Assembly (NCBI GenBank): GCA_020846875.1
Contig: JADLDB010000065.1
Span: 1-64,000 of the forward strand
Length of the DNA: 64,000 bases
DNA from: Myxococcales bacterium
GTDB lineage: Bacteria; Myxococcota; Myxococcia; Myxococcales; Myxococcaceae
Reading direction: 5' to 3'
The notes beneath the pieces were generated by a model. It was not told the origin of the DNA, did no database searches, and saw only the letters and a list, made by a program, of their open reading frames with translations. Shown here one piece after another: positions 38,748-47,391 of the stretch (position 1 is its first letter; each line of letters opens with the position of its first letter). The translations under genes were made by a program, and so were the position numbers.

Positions 38748-40289
38748 ATGCGCTCGTGCCTCTTCGCCGTGCTCTGGGCTTCTGCTGCCGCGGCCCAGCC
38801 GTTGATCCTGGAAGGCGAGCTACCGGAGGGCGGCCCCGGCTTCGTACGGGTGCCCTTCGAGGTGCCGGTGGGCACGGTGGAGGTGGAGGTACGCCACCCG
38901 GTGCAGCAGCCGCAGAACATCCTCGACTACGGGCTCGATGATCCGCTGCGCACGGTGGGCTGGGGCGGCGGCAACACCGAGGCCATCGTGGTGAACGCGC
39001 AGGCCGCGTCGCGCAGCTACCTCCCGGGGCCGGTGACGGCGGGGACCTGGAGCGTGGTGATCGGCAAGGCGAAGGTGCTGGTGAAGCCGGCGCGCTACCG
39101 GCTGGAGATCGAGCTCCGCACCAGCACGTCCCTCCCCGCCCAGCCTGAGCGGGCCCCCTACGCCCATGCGCCGGCGCTCTCGAAGGAGGCTCGCTGGTAC
39201 GCCGGCGACTTCCACGTGCACTCCCGGGAGAGCGGCGACGCGGATCCGACGCTGGACGAGATCGCCACCTTCGCGCGCGGCCGCGGCCTCGACTTCGTGG
39301 AGCTGTCGGATCACAACGTGGCCTCGCAGCTCACCTTGCTGCCCGACGCGCAGGGGCGGCACCCACGGCTGCTCCTCGTCCCCGGCGTGGAGTTCACCAC
39401 CTACGCCGGCCACGCCAACGGGATCGGCGCCACCGAGTACGTCGATCACCGCTTCGGGCTCGACGGTGCCACCTTCGAGGGGGCGGTGGCGGAGTTCCAG
39501 CGGCAGGGGGCGGTCTTCTCCATCAACCACCCGGTGCTGGATCTGGGCACGGCCTGCATCGGCTGCGCGTGGAAGCAGCCCATCCCGCGCGGCACGCTGG
39601 GCGCGGTGGAGATCGGCACCGGCGGCTGGGACAAGACGGGCGTCCTCTTCACGAAGCAGGCGATCGCCTACTGGGATCGACTGGTGGGGCAGGGCGTCAA
39701 GGCCGCGCCCATCGGCGGCAGCGACGATCACTCCGCGGGCGCGCGCATGGGCGCCTTCGACAGCCCGATCGGCAACCCGACGACGCTGGTGTTCGCGAAG
39801 GAGCTCTCGGTCCCCGGGCTGCTGGAAGGCCTGAAGGCGGGGCGGACGGTGGTGAAGCTGCAGGGGCCGGACGATCCGCTGGTGGACATCGTCTCCCCGC
39901 TGGTGGAGCTCGACACGAATTCCGACGTCGCGACGCTGGTGGGATCCGCGGTGCGCGCCCCGGTGGACAGCGTCGAGCTGGCCTTCGTGGTGAAGGGTGG
40001 GAATGTCGCGGTGCTGAAGCTGATCGTCGACGGCCAGGAGCACGAGGCGATCGACATCACCTCGGCGGACTTCACGACGACGCGCGGCTTCGCGATCCCC
40101 GCGGCGGGCGAGAAGCGCCTCCGCGCGGAGGTCTGGGTGGACGGTAACCCGCGCACGGTGTCCGGCCACGTCTTCCTCACCAGGGCCACGGAGCCACCCC
40201 AAGGTTGTGGCTGTGGCGCCTCGGGAGGCGAGCCGTTCCTGGCGGTGCTGGCGCTCCTTGGCTTGCGCCGACGGGGCGCGAGGGCCTGA
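38748..40289 (+). CDS. exported PHP-domain metallohydrolase (CehA/McbA-like) with MYXO-CTERM-like tail
   Basis: 513 aa. Signal peptide (1-17, ASAAAA), an N-terminal beta domain (about 20-140), then a PHP domain (about 147-390): YAGDFHVHSRESGDAD, GLDFVELSDHN, VEFTTYAGHANGIG and SINHP carry the metal-binding His and Asp residues, and GGSDDHSAG closes the site. PHP proteins hydrolyse phosphoesters or other ester bonds with two or three metals; the CehA/McbA type includes carbamate hydrolases. The last 28 residues, starting GCGCGASGG and ending in LLGLRRRGARA, match a MYXO-CTERM-type signal: a Cys motif, a hydrophobic helix and Arg residues. I use ATG 38748; the frame is open upstream but would lack a signal peptide. 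Confidence 0.82.
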   Translation: MRSCLFAVLWASAAAAQPLILEGELPEGGPGFVRVPFEVPVGTVEVEVRHPVQQPQNILDYGLDDPLRTVGWGGGNTEAIVVNAQAASRSYLPGPVTAGTWSVVIGKAKVLVKPARYRLEIELRTSTSLPAQPERAPYAHAPALSKEARWYAGDFHVHSRESGDADPTLDEIATFARGRGLDFVELSDHNVASQLTLLPDAQGRHPRLLLVPGVEFTTYAGHANGIGATEYVDHRFGLDGATFEGAVAEFQRQGAVFSINHPVLDLGTACIGCAWKQPIPRGTLGAVEIGTGGWDKTGVLFTKQAIAYWDRLVGQGVKAAPIGGSDDHSAGARMGAFDSPIGNPTTLVFAKELSVPGLLEGLKAGRTVVKLQGPDDPLVDIVSPLVELDTNSDVATLVGSAVRAPVDSVELAFVVKGGNVAVLKLIVDGQEHEAIDITSADFTTTRGFAIPAAGEKRLRAEVWVDGNPRTVSGHVFLTRATEPPQGCGCGASGGEPFLAVLALLGLRRRGARA

Positions 40290-40480
40290 TGGCGCCGACC
40301 CTCTCTACACGGCGGGCACGGGATGCCCAGGGTGTAGAAGCAGTTCGCCTCCGGGTGAGCCGCGACGAAATTCGCTTTGAAAATCCTCCACTTCTGCCCT
40401 GCCCGTTGACGTTTTCGGGCTGGGCCGCCCCCCGACTGCTGCCGACCATCCTGTGAAACGACGTCAACCGGAGAACCCTC

Positions 40481-41917
40481 ATGGTTTCCCGCATTTCCTC
40501 GACCACCTCGCCGCTGACGGCACCCACCCCGCGCCCGCCCGTCTCGGCGGCGACCCTTCGTGAGGCGGAGAGGTTGCTCAAGAAGGCCGGCTACCACCCG
40601 GGGAATGTGGACGGGCGCCCGTCCCCGGCCTTGACGCAGGCGCTGCGGGAGTTCCAGGGCGCGTGGGGCCTGCCGGCGACGGGCGAGGTGGACGGGCGGA
40701 CGCTCTCGAAGCTCAAGGCCACGGTGAAGTCGATCGCCGCGCACAAGAAGGACGACCTCTACGTGAACGTCGGCCAGAAGGGCGGCGACATCAAGACGCT
40801 GGAGCAGCGGCTGCGCTCGCTCGGCTACGACGTGGGCAAGGCCGACGGGGTGTACTCGCGCCAGACCGCCGCGGCGGTGAAGAAGTTCAAGCGCGATCAG
40901 CCCGAGATCAAGAATGACTCCGGCGCGCTCGGGAAGCACTCGCGGAAGGTCCTCCGGCAGGAGGTGAAGGCGCTTGCTCACGCGCCGGAGCGGCGTCGCC
41001 TCGCCCCCACCAAAGCGCAGCGCCGGGCGGACGGGAATACCGCCCAGGCGGTGGTGAAGCGGCACGCCGACGGCACGGTGGGCCTGCGCGAGGGCGATCG
41101 CGGCGGCGCGGTGAAGAACGTGCAGAAGCACCTCAAGGCGGCGGGCTTCGATCCGCAGCACACCAACGGCGTCTTCGACGAGCGGACCCGCGGCGCGCTC
41201 GAGCACTTCCAGCGCAAGGCGGGCCTGGACGTCACCGGCCGGGTAGACGCGAGGACGTGGAAGGCGCTCAAGAAGAGCTTCATCCTCTCGAAGAAGCCGG
41301 CCAGCCCGGCGCAGGCGCTGCACGAGCGCAGCGGGGCGGTGAAGGCCAGCGAGAAGCTGCTCGAGAAGCTGGGCTTCAACCCCGGGCGCCTGGACGGGCT
41401 GTTCGATCGCAACACCCAGCACGCGCTGAAGGCCTTCGAGAAGAAGCACAAGCTGAAGCGCGATGGGCAGATCAGCGCCGGCGAGCTGGCGAAGATGAAG
41501 AAGCTGGCGAAGCGGCGGGGCGGCATCCAGGTGACCGCGAAGATGCGCCAACTGGCGGCGAACTCGCGGCGCACGGCCCTGTCGATGGGCGGCTACAGCG
41601 GCCAGGGCTTCTGTGCGCGCGGGGTGCGGCTGGCGATCCTCAAGACGTACGGCATCAACGTGTGGGCCAACGGCAACACCATGGACAACAACCTGCCGCG
41701 CTCGCGCTTCCGCCAAGTGCACATGTCGCTCAAGGAGGCGCTGAAGATCCCCGGGCTGGTGCTGACGTGGGAGAAGACGCCCACGCGGCTGGGCAGCCTC
41801 TACGGGCACACGGCGATCACCCTGGGGGATGGGCGCAGCTCCGCCAGCGACTTCGTCGAGCGCAACACGGCGTACGTCACCCGCTACGGGCTGAAGATCT
41901 TCGTGCCCATCAAGTGA
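40481..41917 (+). CDS. peptidoglycan-binding protein with four PG-binding domains and an NlpC/CHAP-like C-terminus
   Basis: 478 aa. Four PG_binding_1-type repeats (about 24-85, 95-150, 205-267 and 284-343), each with ALxxFQxxxGLxxTG-like or ALKAFEKKHKLKRDG helices. The C-terminal 130 residues hold a Cys (Cys378 in GFCARGVR) and a His (His443 in YGHTAITL) with the spacing of a cysteine peptidase or amidase of the NlpC/CHAP type. The N-terminus is Ser/Thr/Pro-rich without a signal peptide, so export must go through another route. A wall hydrolase, predation factor or secreted effector are all possible. GGAGA precedes ATG 40481. Its stop codon shares a palindrome with the convergent neighbour. 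Confidence 0.8.
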   Translation: MVSRISSTTSPLTAPTPRPPVSAATLREAERLLKKAGYHPGNVDGRPSPALTQALREFQGAWGLPATGEVDGRTLSKLKATVKSIAAHKKDDLYVNVGQKGGDIKTLEQRLRSLGYDVGKADGVYSRQTAAAVKKFKRDQPEIKNDSGALGKHSRKVLRQEVKALAHAPERRRLAPTKAQRRADGNTAQAVVKRHADGTVGLREGDRGGAVKNVQKHLKAAGFDPQHTNGVFDERTRGALEHFQRKAGLDVTGRVDARTWKALKKSFILSKKPASPAQALHERSGAVKASEKLLEKLGFNPGRLDGLFDRNTQHALKAFEKKHKLKRDGQISAGELAKMKKLAKRRGGIQVTAKMRQLAANSRRTALSMGGYSGQGFCARGVRLAILKTYGINVWANGNTMDNNLPRSRFRQVHMSLKEALKIPGLVLTWEKTPTRLGSLYGHTAITLGDGRSSASDFVERNTAYVTRYGLKIFVPIK

Positions 41918-41929
41918 CGCGCCGTCACT
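41913..41929. other. inverted repeat covering the stop codons of a convergent pair
   Basis: AGTGACG-CGC-CGTCACT, a perfect 7-bp stem with a 3-base loop. The TGA of the PG-binding protein gene lies in the left arm and the TGA of the alpha-2-macroglobulin gene (at its minus-strand end, 41925) in the right arm. It resembles the structure at 10326-10344. Confidence 0.45.
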
Positions 41930-44900
41930 GCTTGCGCGCCACGTCGCTCTCCGGCGCGTCGCGCACCTCGAAGCGCATCTCATCCGCGGTGGCCTGGATC
42001 TCCGGCGCGTACATCGCCTCGACGCGGGCCGGCAGCGCGGCGAACCGGCCCGGCACCTCCGCCCGCAGCTCGTACGACAGCTTCGTCGTGCCCACGGAGA
42101 TCTCCGGCAGGAACATGGCCACCCGATCCGTCCGCAGCTCGGCGTGGGCGCAGGCGTAGTTGCACACCTGGGGACCGCTGCGGAGCTCCACCGCCTCGAA
42201 GCCGGCAGGCTTCAAGTCCTCCAGCATCACGTACTCGACGGCCTTGTTGGCGGTGATCTCCACGTCCACGCGGACGCGGACGCCGGACTCCACGGGCATG
42301 CCGTACTCGGTGGGGGCCTGGGCCTTCTCGGCGCTGGGACGGCCCAGCAGGGTGTACGTGCGCTTCACCTTCACGTCGCCACCCACGCCCTTGATGAAGT
42401 CGTTCATGTTGAAGACGTCGAAGGTGCCGGCGTAGTAGCCGGTGCCGCGGCCGTCACGCTTGACGCGCACCACGTTCTTCCCGGGCTTGAGGTCCTTGTC
42501 GGCGAGCAGCAGGGGCTCGGAGAGATCGAGCCCGCCCTTCTCGTACTTCACCCGCTTCACCTCGCGGCCGTTGATGGACACGATGAAGGTGCCCGAGCTG
42601 GCGGCGGCGCTCTCTTTCCGCGCCAGCTCCGCCAGCGCGTAGAGGGCGAAGGCGGTGTCGCGGGTGTTGCGCCACTTCCCGCCGTTGCGGCGCAGCACCA
42701 GGAAGTCCGTCAGCGGCACGATCAGCGGCGATTTCACGTCGTACCGGACGTAGGCCATCAGGGTGAAGGCCGTGGCCTCGATCGCGGCGGACGTGCCCCA
42801 GGCGGTGGTCGCGTCACCCACCGCGGCGTCCTTCCGCGCGCTGGCGGCCTTCACGACGTCGTCCAGGTTCTCCACGGCTACCCGCGCGCGCTTGTCACGG
42901 GAGTGGAGCAGGGCCAGCGCGAGCTGCGCCCGGGCGCGCGGCGTCAGCGAGGTGCGCCGCTCGAACACCTTGTCCAGCGCGGCCTTCGGGGCGCCGCCCG
43001 TCGCCGCCAGCGCGTACACCATGAAGGCGTGCGTCTCGGGGTTGTTGAGCGCCTCGCCCAGGTGGCCGGTGAGCCAACTGCGCCCGCGCTTCACCACGTC
43101 GGTGTTGACGTTGACGCCGGCCTCCCGCGCGAGCGACAGCGCGTACACCACGTACGCCGTCATCCACAGGTTGGAGCGATCGTCCTTCCACCAGCCCCAG
43201 GCGCCGTCGCTGTGCTGGAAGTCGTAGAGGCGGGCCAGGCCCTTCTCCACCATGTCGTCGAGATCGGCCGGGACGCGCGAGGCGGGCAGCTTCAGGTCGT
43301 GCACGGCGCGGCGGGCGATGGTGGCGGGCACGAAGCGGGACAGCGTCTGCTCCACGCAGCCGTAGGGGTACTGGGCGAGGAAGGGCAGGCCATCGAACAT
43401 CACCGCCAGGAGCGAGGGCGAGAGCGCCAGCTCCAGGCGCGTCAGCGCCGCCTTGCGCTTCTCGGGCAGCTCGAACTCGAAGCCGAAGGTGTCGTCGAGC
43501 CGGCCGGCGAAGAACTGCCGCTGGGGGCTGCCGTGCACGAAGGCGGGCAGCTTCCACTCCATCGCGTCGGCGGTGCCTCCGCCCTTCGCCACCGCGCGGA
43601 TGAGCCGCTCCCCCAGCTCCACCACCTTGAACTTGGCGTCCACCCGCAGCGTCTGCTCCGGCTCCACCCTCACCACGCGGTGCACGTCGGACAGGGGCTT
43701 GAAGCCGGGCGCGGAGATGGTGACGTCCACCTCGGTGGGCTTCGGCAGGTGGCTCTCCACCACGGCGGACAGCGTCACCTCGTCGCCTTCCACGAAGAAG
43801 CGGGGCGCCTGCAGGCGGACCATCAAGGCCTTCGCCGCGCGAATGCTGCCCGCCCCCTGGCCGAGGTGCGGGCCGGGCGTCACCACCGTCGCCGTCGCCT
43901 TCCAGGAGGTGAGCGAGTCCTTCAAGGACAGCGGCTGAGCCAGGCGGGCGCCGATCTTCCCGCTCAAGGCGGCGAACCAGCCGGCGGAGGTGGCGAAGTC
44001 GCTGCGCACCTTCACCGGGGGCTCGCCTGGCTGCTGGCGGGCGCCGCCCGGGGAGGCTGCCTCCTCCTCCTTCGGCTCCTCGCCGGACAGGCGCTTGACG
44101 GACTTCTCCGCCGACACCGGGGCGGGGGCGCTGGCGGGGGCGTCAGCGAGGGCCAGGCCTCCGGCGGCGGCTCCACGTCCGCTCGAGTCCTTCTTGGCTT
44201 CCAGCATCCGCTCGTCCTCCGAGTCGCGGGGCTTGGGCTCGGGCCGGGGCTTGTTGGCTGCCACCGGCTGAGGCTCCGGGCGCGGACGGTAGCCGCGCTG
44301 GTAGTGGCTGAAGGACGTGCGGGCGTAGAGCTGGCGCGGCGTGCGCCCGAAGAAGGCCAGGAAGTCCTTCCGCTCGGGCTCGATGGCGAAGAGGGACTCG
44401 TCGACGACGGTGAGCGCCACCTCCATGGCCGTCCCGGCGGGGGCGCCGGTGGCCACCACCGTGGGCGACACCTTGCTGCCCGGCTCGGCGGAGGTGCGGC
44501 CAAAGTCCACCTTCACGTCCAGCTGCACCTCGCTGCCGGCGATCCGGATCGCGCGCTGCTGCTGCTGGTAGCCGGTGTTCTCGAAGCGGGTGGCGAGGAG
44601 CCAGGCGTTGGGGGCCATGTCCGCGCGCAAGGGGATCTCCACGAAGCGGGCGCGACCCTTCAGCTCCACCACCCGAACGTCGTGCACGGACTCCGTCTCG
44701 ATGCTCAGCAGCGCGTGGCCGCCGGGCTTGTTGGTGGCCACCAGCACCCGCAGGCTGTCGCCCGCCTTGAGCGGCGCCTTGTCGGTGAGTAGCTGGAAGC
44801 CGCCGCCAGGAGGTGGAATCGGCTTGGTGTCGCTGGTGAGCCAGAAGTCGCTGGAGGCCAGCACCTTCTCCTTCTCGGAAGCGCCGTCCAGCACCTCCAC

Positions 44901-47249
44901 CCGCGCCATGCCCAGGGCGTCGGCGTCCAGCACCACCCGGCCGGTGCCGTCCTTCAGCTTCGAGCGGGTCTCGGCGATGCGGGTGGCCTTCCCGTCCTCG
45001 GCGAGGCGCATCAGCCGGACGATCACGTCGGGCGAGGCGGGGCGGCCGTTGGGATCCTCGCCGCGCAGGTCCACCGCCACCTTCTCGCCCGGCCGGTAGA
45101 GGAAGCGCGAGGTGCGCACGTCGACGAAGTACGGCTCGCTGGAAACCTTGATCGAGCCGGAGCCGGTGATCTCCCGACGGGAGGAGTCGGTGACGAAGAG
45201 CTGCAGCGAGTACTGCACGGAGTTGTAGCCCTCGGGGGCGGCGGGCAGCTCCACCTCGGCCGTGCCGTCGCTGCCCGTCTTGAAGGTGACGGTGTGGCTC
45301 GCGAGGTTGCCGTAGTACGGGGAGTAGCCGCGGCGGCCGTAGCGGTAGTCCCCCTCGTCGTCGCCGTAGCCGTAGCCGTAGGGCGAGTAGCCGGGATCGC
45401 CTTCCAGCTTCGCGTCCGGCCACGGTCCGAACTGGTGCACGTACTGGGTGATGTTGACGATCGCCCGGCCCTGCGCGTTGGCCACCGGGCCGCCGGAGTA
45501 GAAGGCGGCCTTCACCTTCACCTTCACCTTGTCGCCCGGCTTCGGGTTGCCCAGCGGCTCGACCGAGACGGTGTACTCGGGCGGCTTGTACTCTTCGACT
45601 CGGAAGGACTGGCCCGACTGCTGCCAGGAGTAGCTGCTCGAGTGGACGGATATGCTCCAGGCGCCCAGCGGGGCGTTCTTCGCCAGGGGAAGGGTGAACT
45701 GGGCGGTGCCGAACGCGCTGGTGGTGAGCTCCGGCTCGGCGATCGTCTTGCCCTGTGGATCCGAGATGCGCAGCCTCATCTTCATGTCCGGGAGCGGCAC
45801 GGACGGACCGCCCTCGCGCGTGCGCAGGAAGAGCTTGAAGCCCACCGTCTCCCCCGGCTTGTAGAGGGGGCGATCGGTCATCACGTAGGCCAGGTGCTCC
45901 TTCGACCAGGACGAGCGATACGCGTTGCCGGCCGGCGCGCCGGCGAAGAAGTTGCCGGCCTTCGTCCACACCAGCATGGAGGTCTCAGCGCCGGTGACGT
46001 CGAAGCGGGCCACGCCGTCGCCGCCGGTCTTCCCGGTGAGCTTCTGGTGGGAGTTGCTGGAGCGGTAGAGGAACACGGCCACGTCGGCGTTGGGCTTCGC
46101 CTCGCCGGTCTCCACGTCGGCGACGAAGACGTACAGCCGCTTGGCGTCCGTCTTGGTGACGACGGCGGTCTGGGTGACGAGGACCCAGGCGTCGGCGCGG
46201 TGGCCGTCGGCGTCCACCTCGAGGACGAAGGCGCCGGCGTCATTGACGGTGAGTTCGAAGCTCCTGGTGCCGGGGGCGTAGCGGACGGGCACGTCGAGGG
46301 TGCTGGTCCAGGTGCTGGCCACGGAAGTGGCGGTGCGCGCGAGATCGCTGGCCTCGTCCGGCCAGCTGCCTTCGGGTGAGGCGAGCGGATCGATGCGGCG
46401 CAAGGTCCACTTCGCGTTCTTCACGTTGCGCCAGCTGACCTGGACCAGCGGCTTCACGCCGGGGAGATCGTTGTACGGGATGGACAGGTTGACGTACGGG
46501 CGGCGGATCTCGTCGGCGCGCGACTTCGCGGACGACTTCATGTTGCTGGTGACGTCGTCGAAGCGCTTGACGATGCCGTCGTAGATGGAGAGCGCGGCCT
46601 CGTACTTGCCTTCGTTCTCGCGGCGCTCGGCGAGCACGTAGAGGGCGTCATCGGCCCACTCGGTGTTGCCTTCGCCGACGCCCTGGAGCTCCTTCTCGGC
46701 GGCGGCCACGTCCTTGCCGCCCTGCTGGAGGCGCTGGCGGCTGCGGAGGAACTTTGCCCTCGCGCGCTCGGTGTCGGTGGAGGCGTACTCGAGGACCACC
46801 TCCGACCCGGCGGTGAGGCGAGCGGGGTTCCACATGTTGCGCTCCATCTCCACGAAGCCGCCGCGGACGAGGAGGGCGCGGGCTTCCTTCGCCGCGCGGT
46901 CGTCGCCGGAGGCGGCCTGCTTGAGGAGCGGGGTGACGACGGAGAACTGCAGCTCCTGGCGCTCGAAGAGGATGAAGGCGGCGTAGGCGCGGGCGAAGTC
47001 CTTCTCGCCCTCTTTGGCCAGCTTGCGCAGCTCGTCGTAGTTGCCCTTGCCGGCCATGAGGCAGGCGGCGGCCTTCTTGGCGGACGCCTCGCGGGCCAGC
47101 GGCGAGGAGGGGTTGGCCTTCAGGAAGGCGGTGAAGCCGTCACAGGCGCGGGAGTGGGACTTCTCCTGCAGTTGCCGGTTGGCGGTGTCGAAGTCCTGCG
47201 CCAGGGCGGGCAGGGCGAGGACGGACAAGAGGGCGGCGAGGCGGGTCAT
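41925..47249 (-). CDS. bacterial alpha-2-macroglobulin-family protein
   Basis: 1774 aa. Signal peptide (1-18, ALPALA), an N-terminal helical TPR-like part (about 20-260), then a series of macroglobulin beta domains. YVMTDRPLYKPGETVGFKLFLRT and YFVDVRTSRFLYRPGEKV are the typical repeats. The thioester motif is intact: Cys1298, Val, Glu, Gln1301 in YGCVEQTLSRF. It is followed by an alpha-helical toroid rich in TTAWGTSAAIEATAF-type repeats and a C-terminal receptor-binding-like domain. Such proteins trap foreign proteases in the periplasm by covalent bonding. A Pro/Lys-rich low-complexity stretch (about 990-1060) divides the bait-like region. In other bacteria the gene often stands next to pbpC; no such gene is here. 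ATG 47249 is preferred over an upstream in-frame ATG since it gives a clean signal peptide. Confidence 0.93.
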   Translation of the reverse strand: MTRLAALLSVLALPALAQDFDTANRQLQEKSHSRACDGFTAFLKANPSSPLAREASAKKAAACLMAGKGNYDELRKLAKEGEKDFARAYAAFILFERQELQFSVVTPLLKQAASGDDRAAKEARALLVRGGFVEMERNMWNPARLTAGSEVVLEYASTDTERARAKFLRSRQRLQQGGKDVAAAEKELQGVGEGNTEWADDALYVLAERRENEGKYEAALSIYDGIVKRFDDVTSNMKSSAKSRADEIRRPYVNLSIPYNDLPGVKPLVQVSWRNVKNAKWTLRRIDPLASPEGSWPDEASDLARTATSVASTWTSTLDVPVRYAPGTRSFELTVNDAGAFVLEVDADGHRADAWVLVTQTAVVTKTDAKRLYVFVADVETGEAKPNADVAVFLYRSSNSHQKLTGKTGGDGVARFDVTGAETSMLVWTKAGNFFAGAPAGNAYRSSWSKEHLAYVMTDRPLYKPGETVGFKLFLRTREGGPSVPLPDMKMRLRISDPQGKTIAEPELTTSAFGTAQFTLPLAKNAPLGAWSISVHSSSYSWQQSGQSFRVEEYKPPEYTVSVEPLGNPKPGDKVKVKVKAAFYSGGPVANAQGRAIVNITQYVHQFGPWPDAKLEGDPGYSPYGYGYGDDEGDYRYGRRGYSPYYGNLASHTVTFKTGSDGTAEVELPAAPEGYNSVQYSLQLFVTDSSRREITGSGSIKVSSEPYFVDVRTSRFLYRPGEKVAVDLRGEDPNGRPASPDVIVRLMRLAEDGKATRIAETRSKLKDGTGRVVLDADALGMARVEVLDGASEKEKVLASSDFWLTSDTKPIPPPGGGFQLLTDKAPLKAGDSLRVLVATNKPGGHALLSIETESVHDVRVVELKGRARFVEIPLRADMAPNAWLLATRFENTGYQQQQRAIRIAGSEVQLDVKVDFGRTSAEPGSKVSPTVVATGAPAGTAMEVALTVVDESLFAIEPERKDFLAFFGRTPRQLYARTSFSHYQRGYRPRPEPQPVAANKPRPEPKPRDSEDERMLEAKKDSSGRGAAAGGLALADAPASAPAPVSAEKSVKRLSGEEPKEEEAASPGGARQQPGEPPVKVRSDFATSAGWFAALSGKIGARLAQPLSLKDSLTSWKATATVVTPGPHLGQGAGSIRAAKALMVRLQAPRFFVEGDEVTLSAVVESHLPKPTEVDVTISAPGFKPLSDVHRVVRVEPEQTLRVDAKFKVVELGERLIRAVAKGGGTADAMEWKLPAFVHGSPQRQFFAGRLDDTFGFEFELPEKRKAALTRLELALSPSLLAVMFDGLPFLAQYPYGCVEQTLSRFVPATIARRAVHDLKLPASRVPADLDDMVEKGLARLYDFQHSDGAWGWWKDDRSNLWMTAYVVYALSLAREAGVNVNTDVVKRGRSWLTGHLGEALNNPETHAFMVYALAATGGAPKAALDKVFERRTSLTPRARAQLALALLHSRDKRARVAVENLDDVVKAASARKDAAVGDATTAWGTSAAIEATAFTLMAYVRYDVKSPLIVPLTDFLVLRRNGGKWRNTRDTAFALYALAELARKESAAASSGTFIVSINGREVKRVKYEKGGLDLSEPLLLADKDLKPGKNVVRVKRDGRGTGYYAGTFDVFNMNDFIKGVGGDVKVKRTYTLLGRPSAEKAQAPTEYGMPVESGVRVRVDVEITANKAVEYVMLEDLKPAGFEAVELRSGPQVCNYACAHAELRTDRVAMFLPEISVGTTKLSYELRAEVPGRFAALPARVEAMYAPEIQATADEMRFEVRDAPESDVARKQ

Positions 47250-47317
47250 GGCGGATCTCCCCCGGGGCGTAGAGGCACGCATGACAGCATGGAACGCGCG
47301 AGGCCGACGGAAGATCT

Positions 47318-47351
47318 CTGGCCCTCTCCCTCATCGGGGGGAGAGGGCCAG
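47318..47351. repeat. REP-like palindrome
   Basis: CTGGCCCTCTCCC (47318-47330) and GGGAGAGGGCCAG (47339-47351) are perfect reverse complements around an eight-base loop. The site lies between two divergent genes. It looks like a dispersed extragenic palindrome rather than an operator: long, G+C-rich and closely spaced. A degenerate relative may lie inside the next gene at about 47863-47892. Confidence 0.7.
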
Positions 47352-47391
47352 GGAGAGGGGAAGTCCCGCTTCGCCGTGCTATGCGCGCGGG

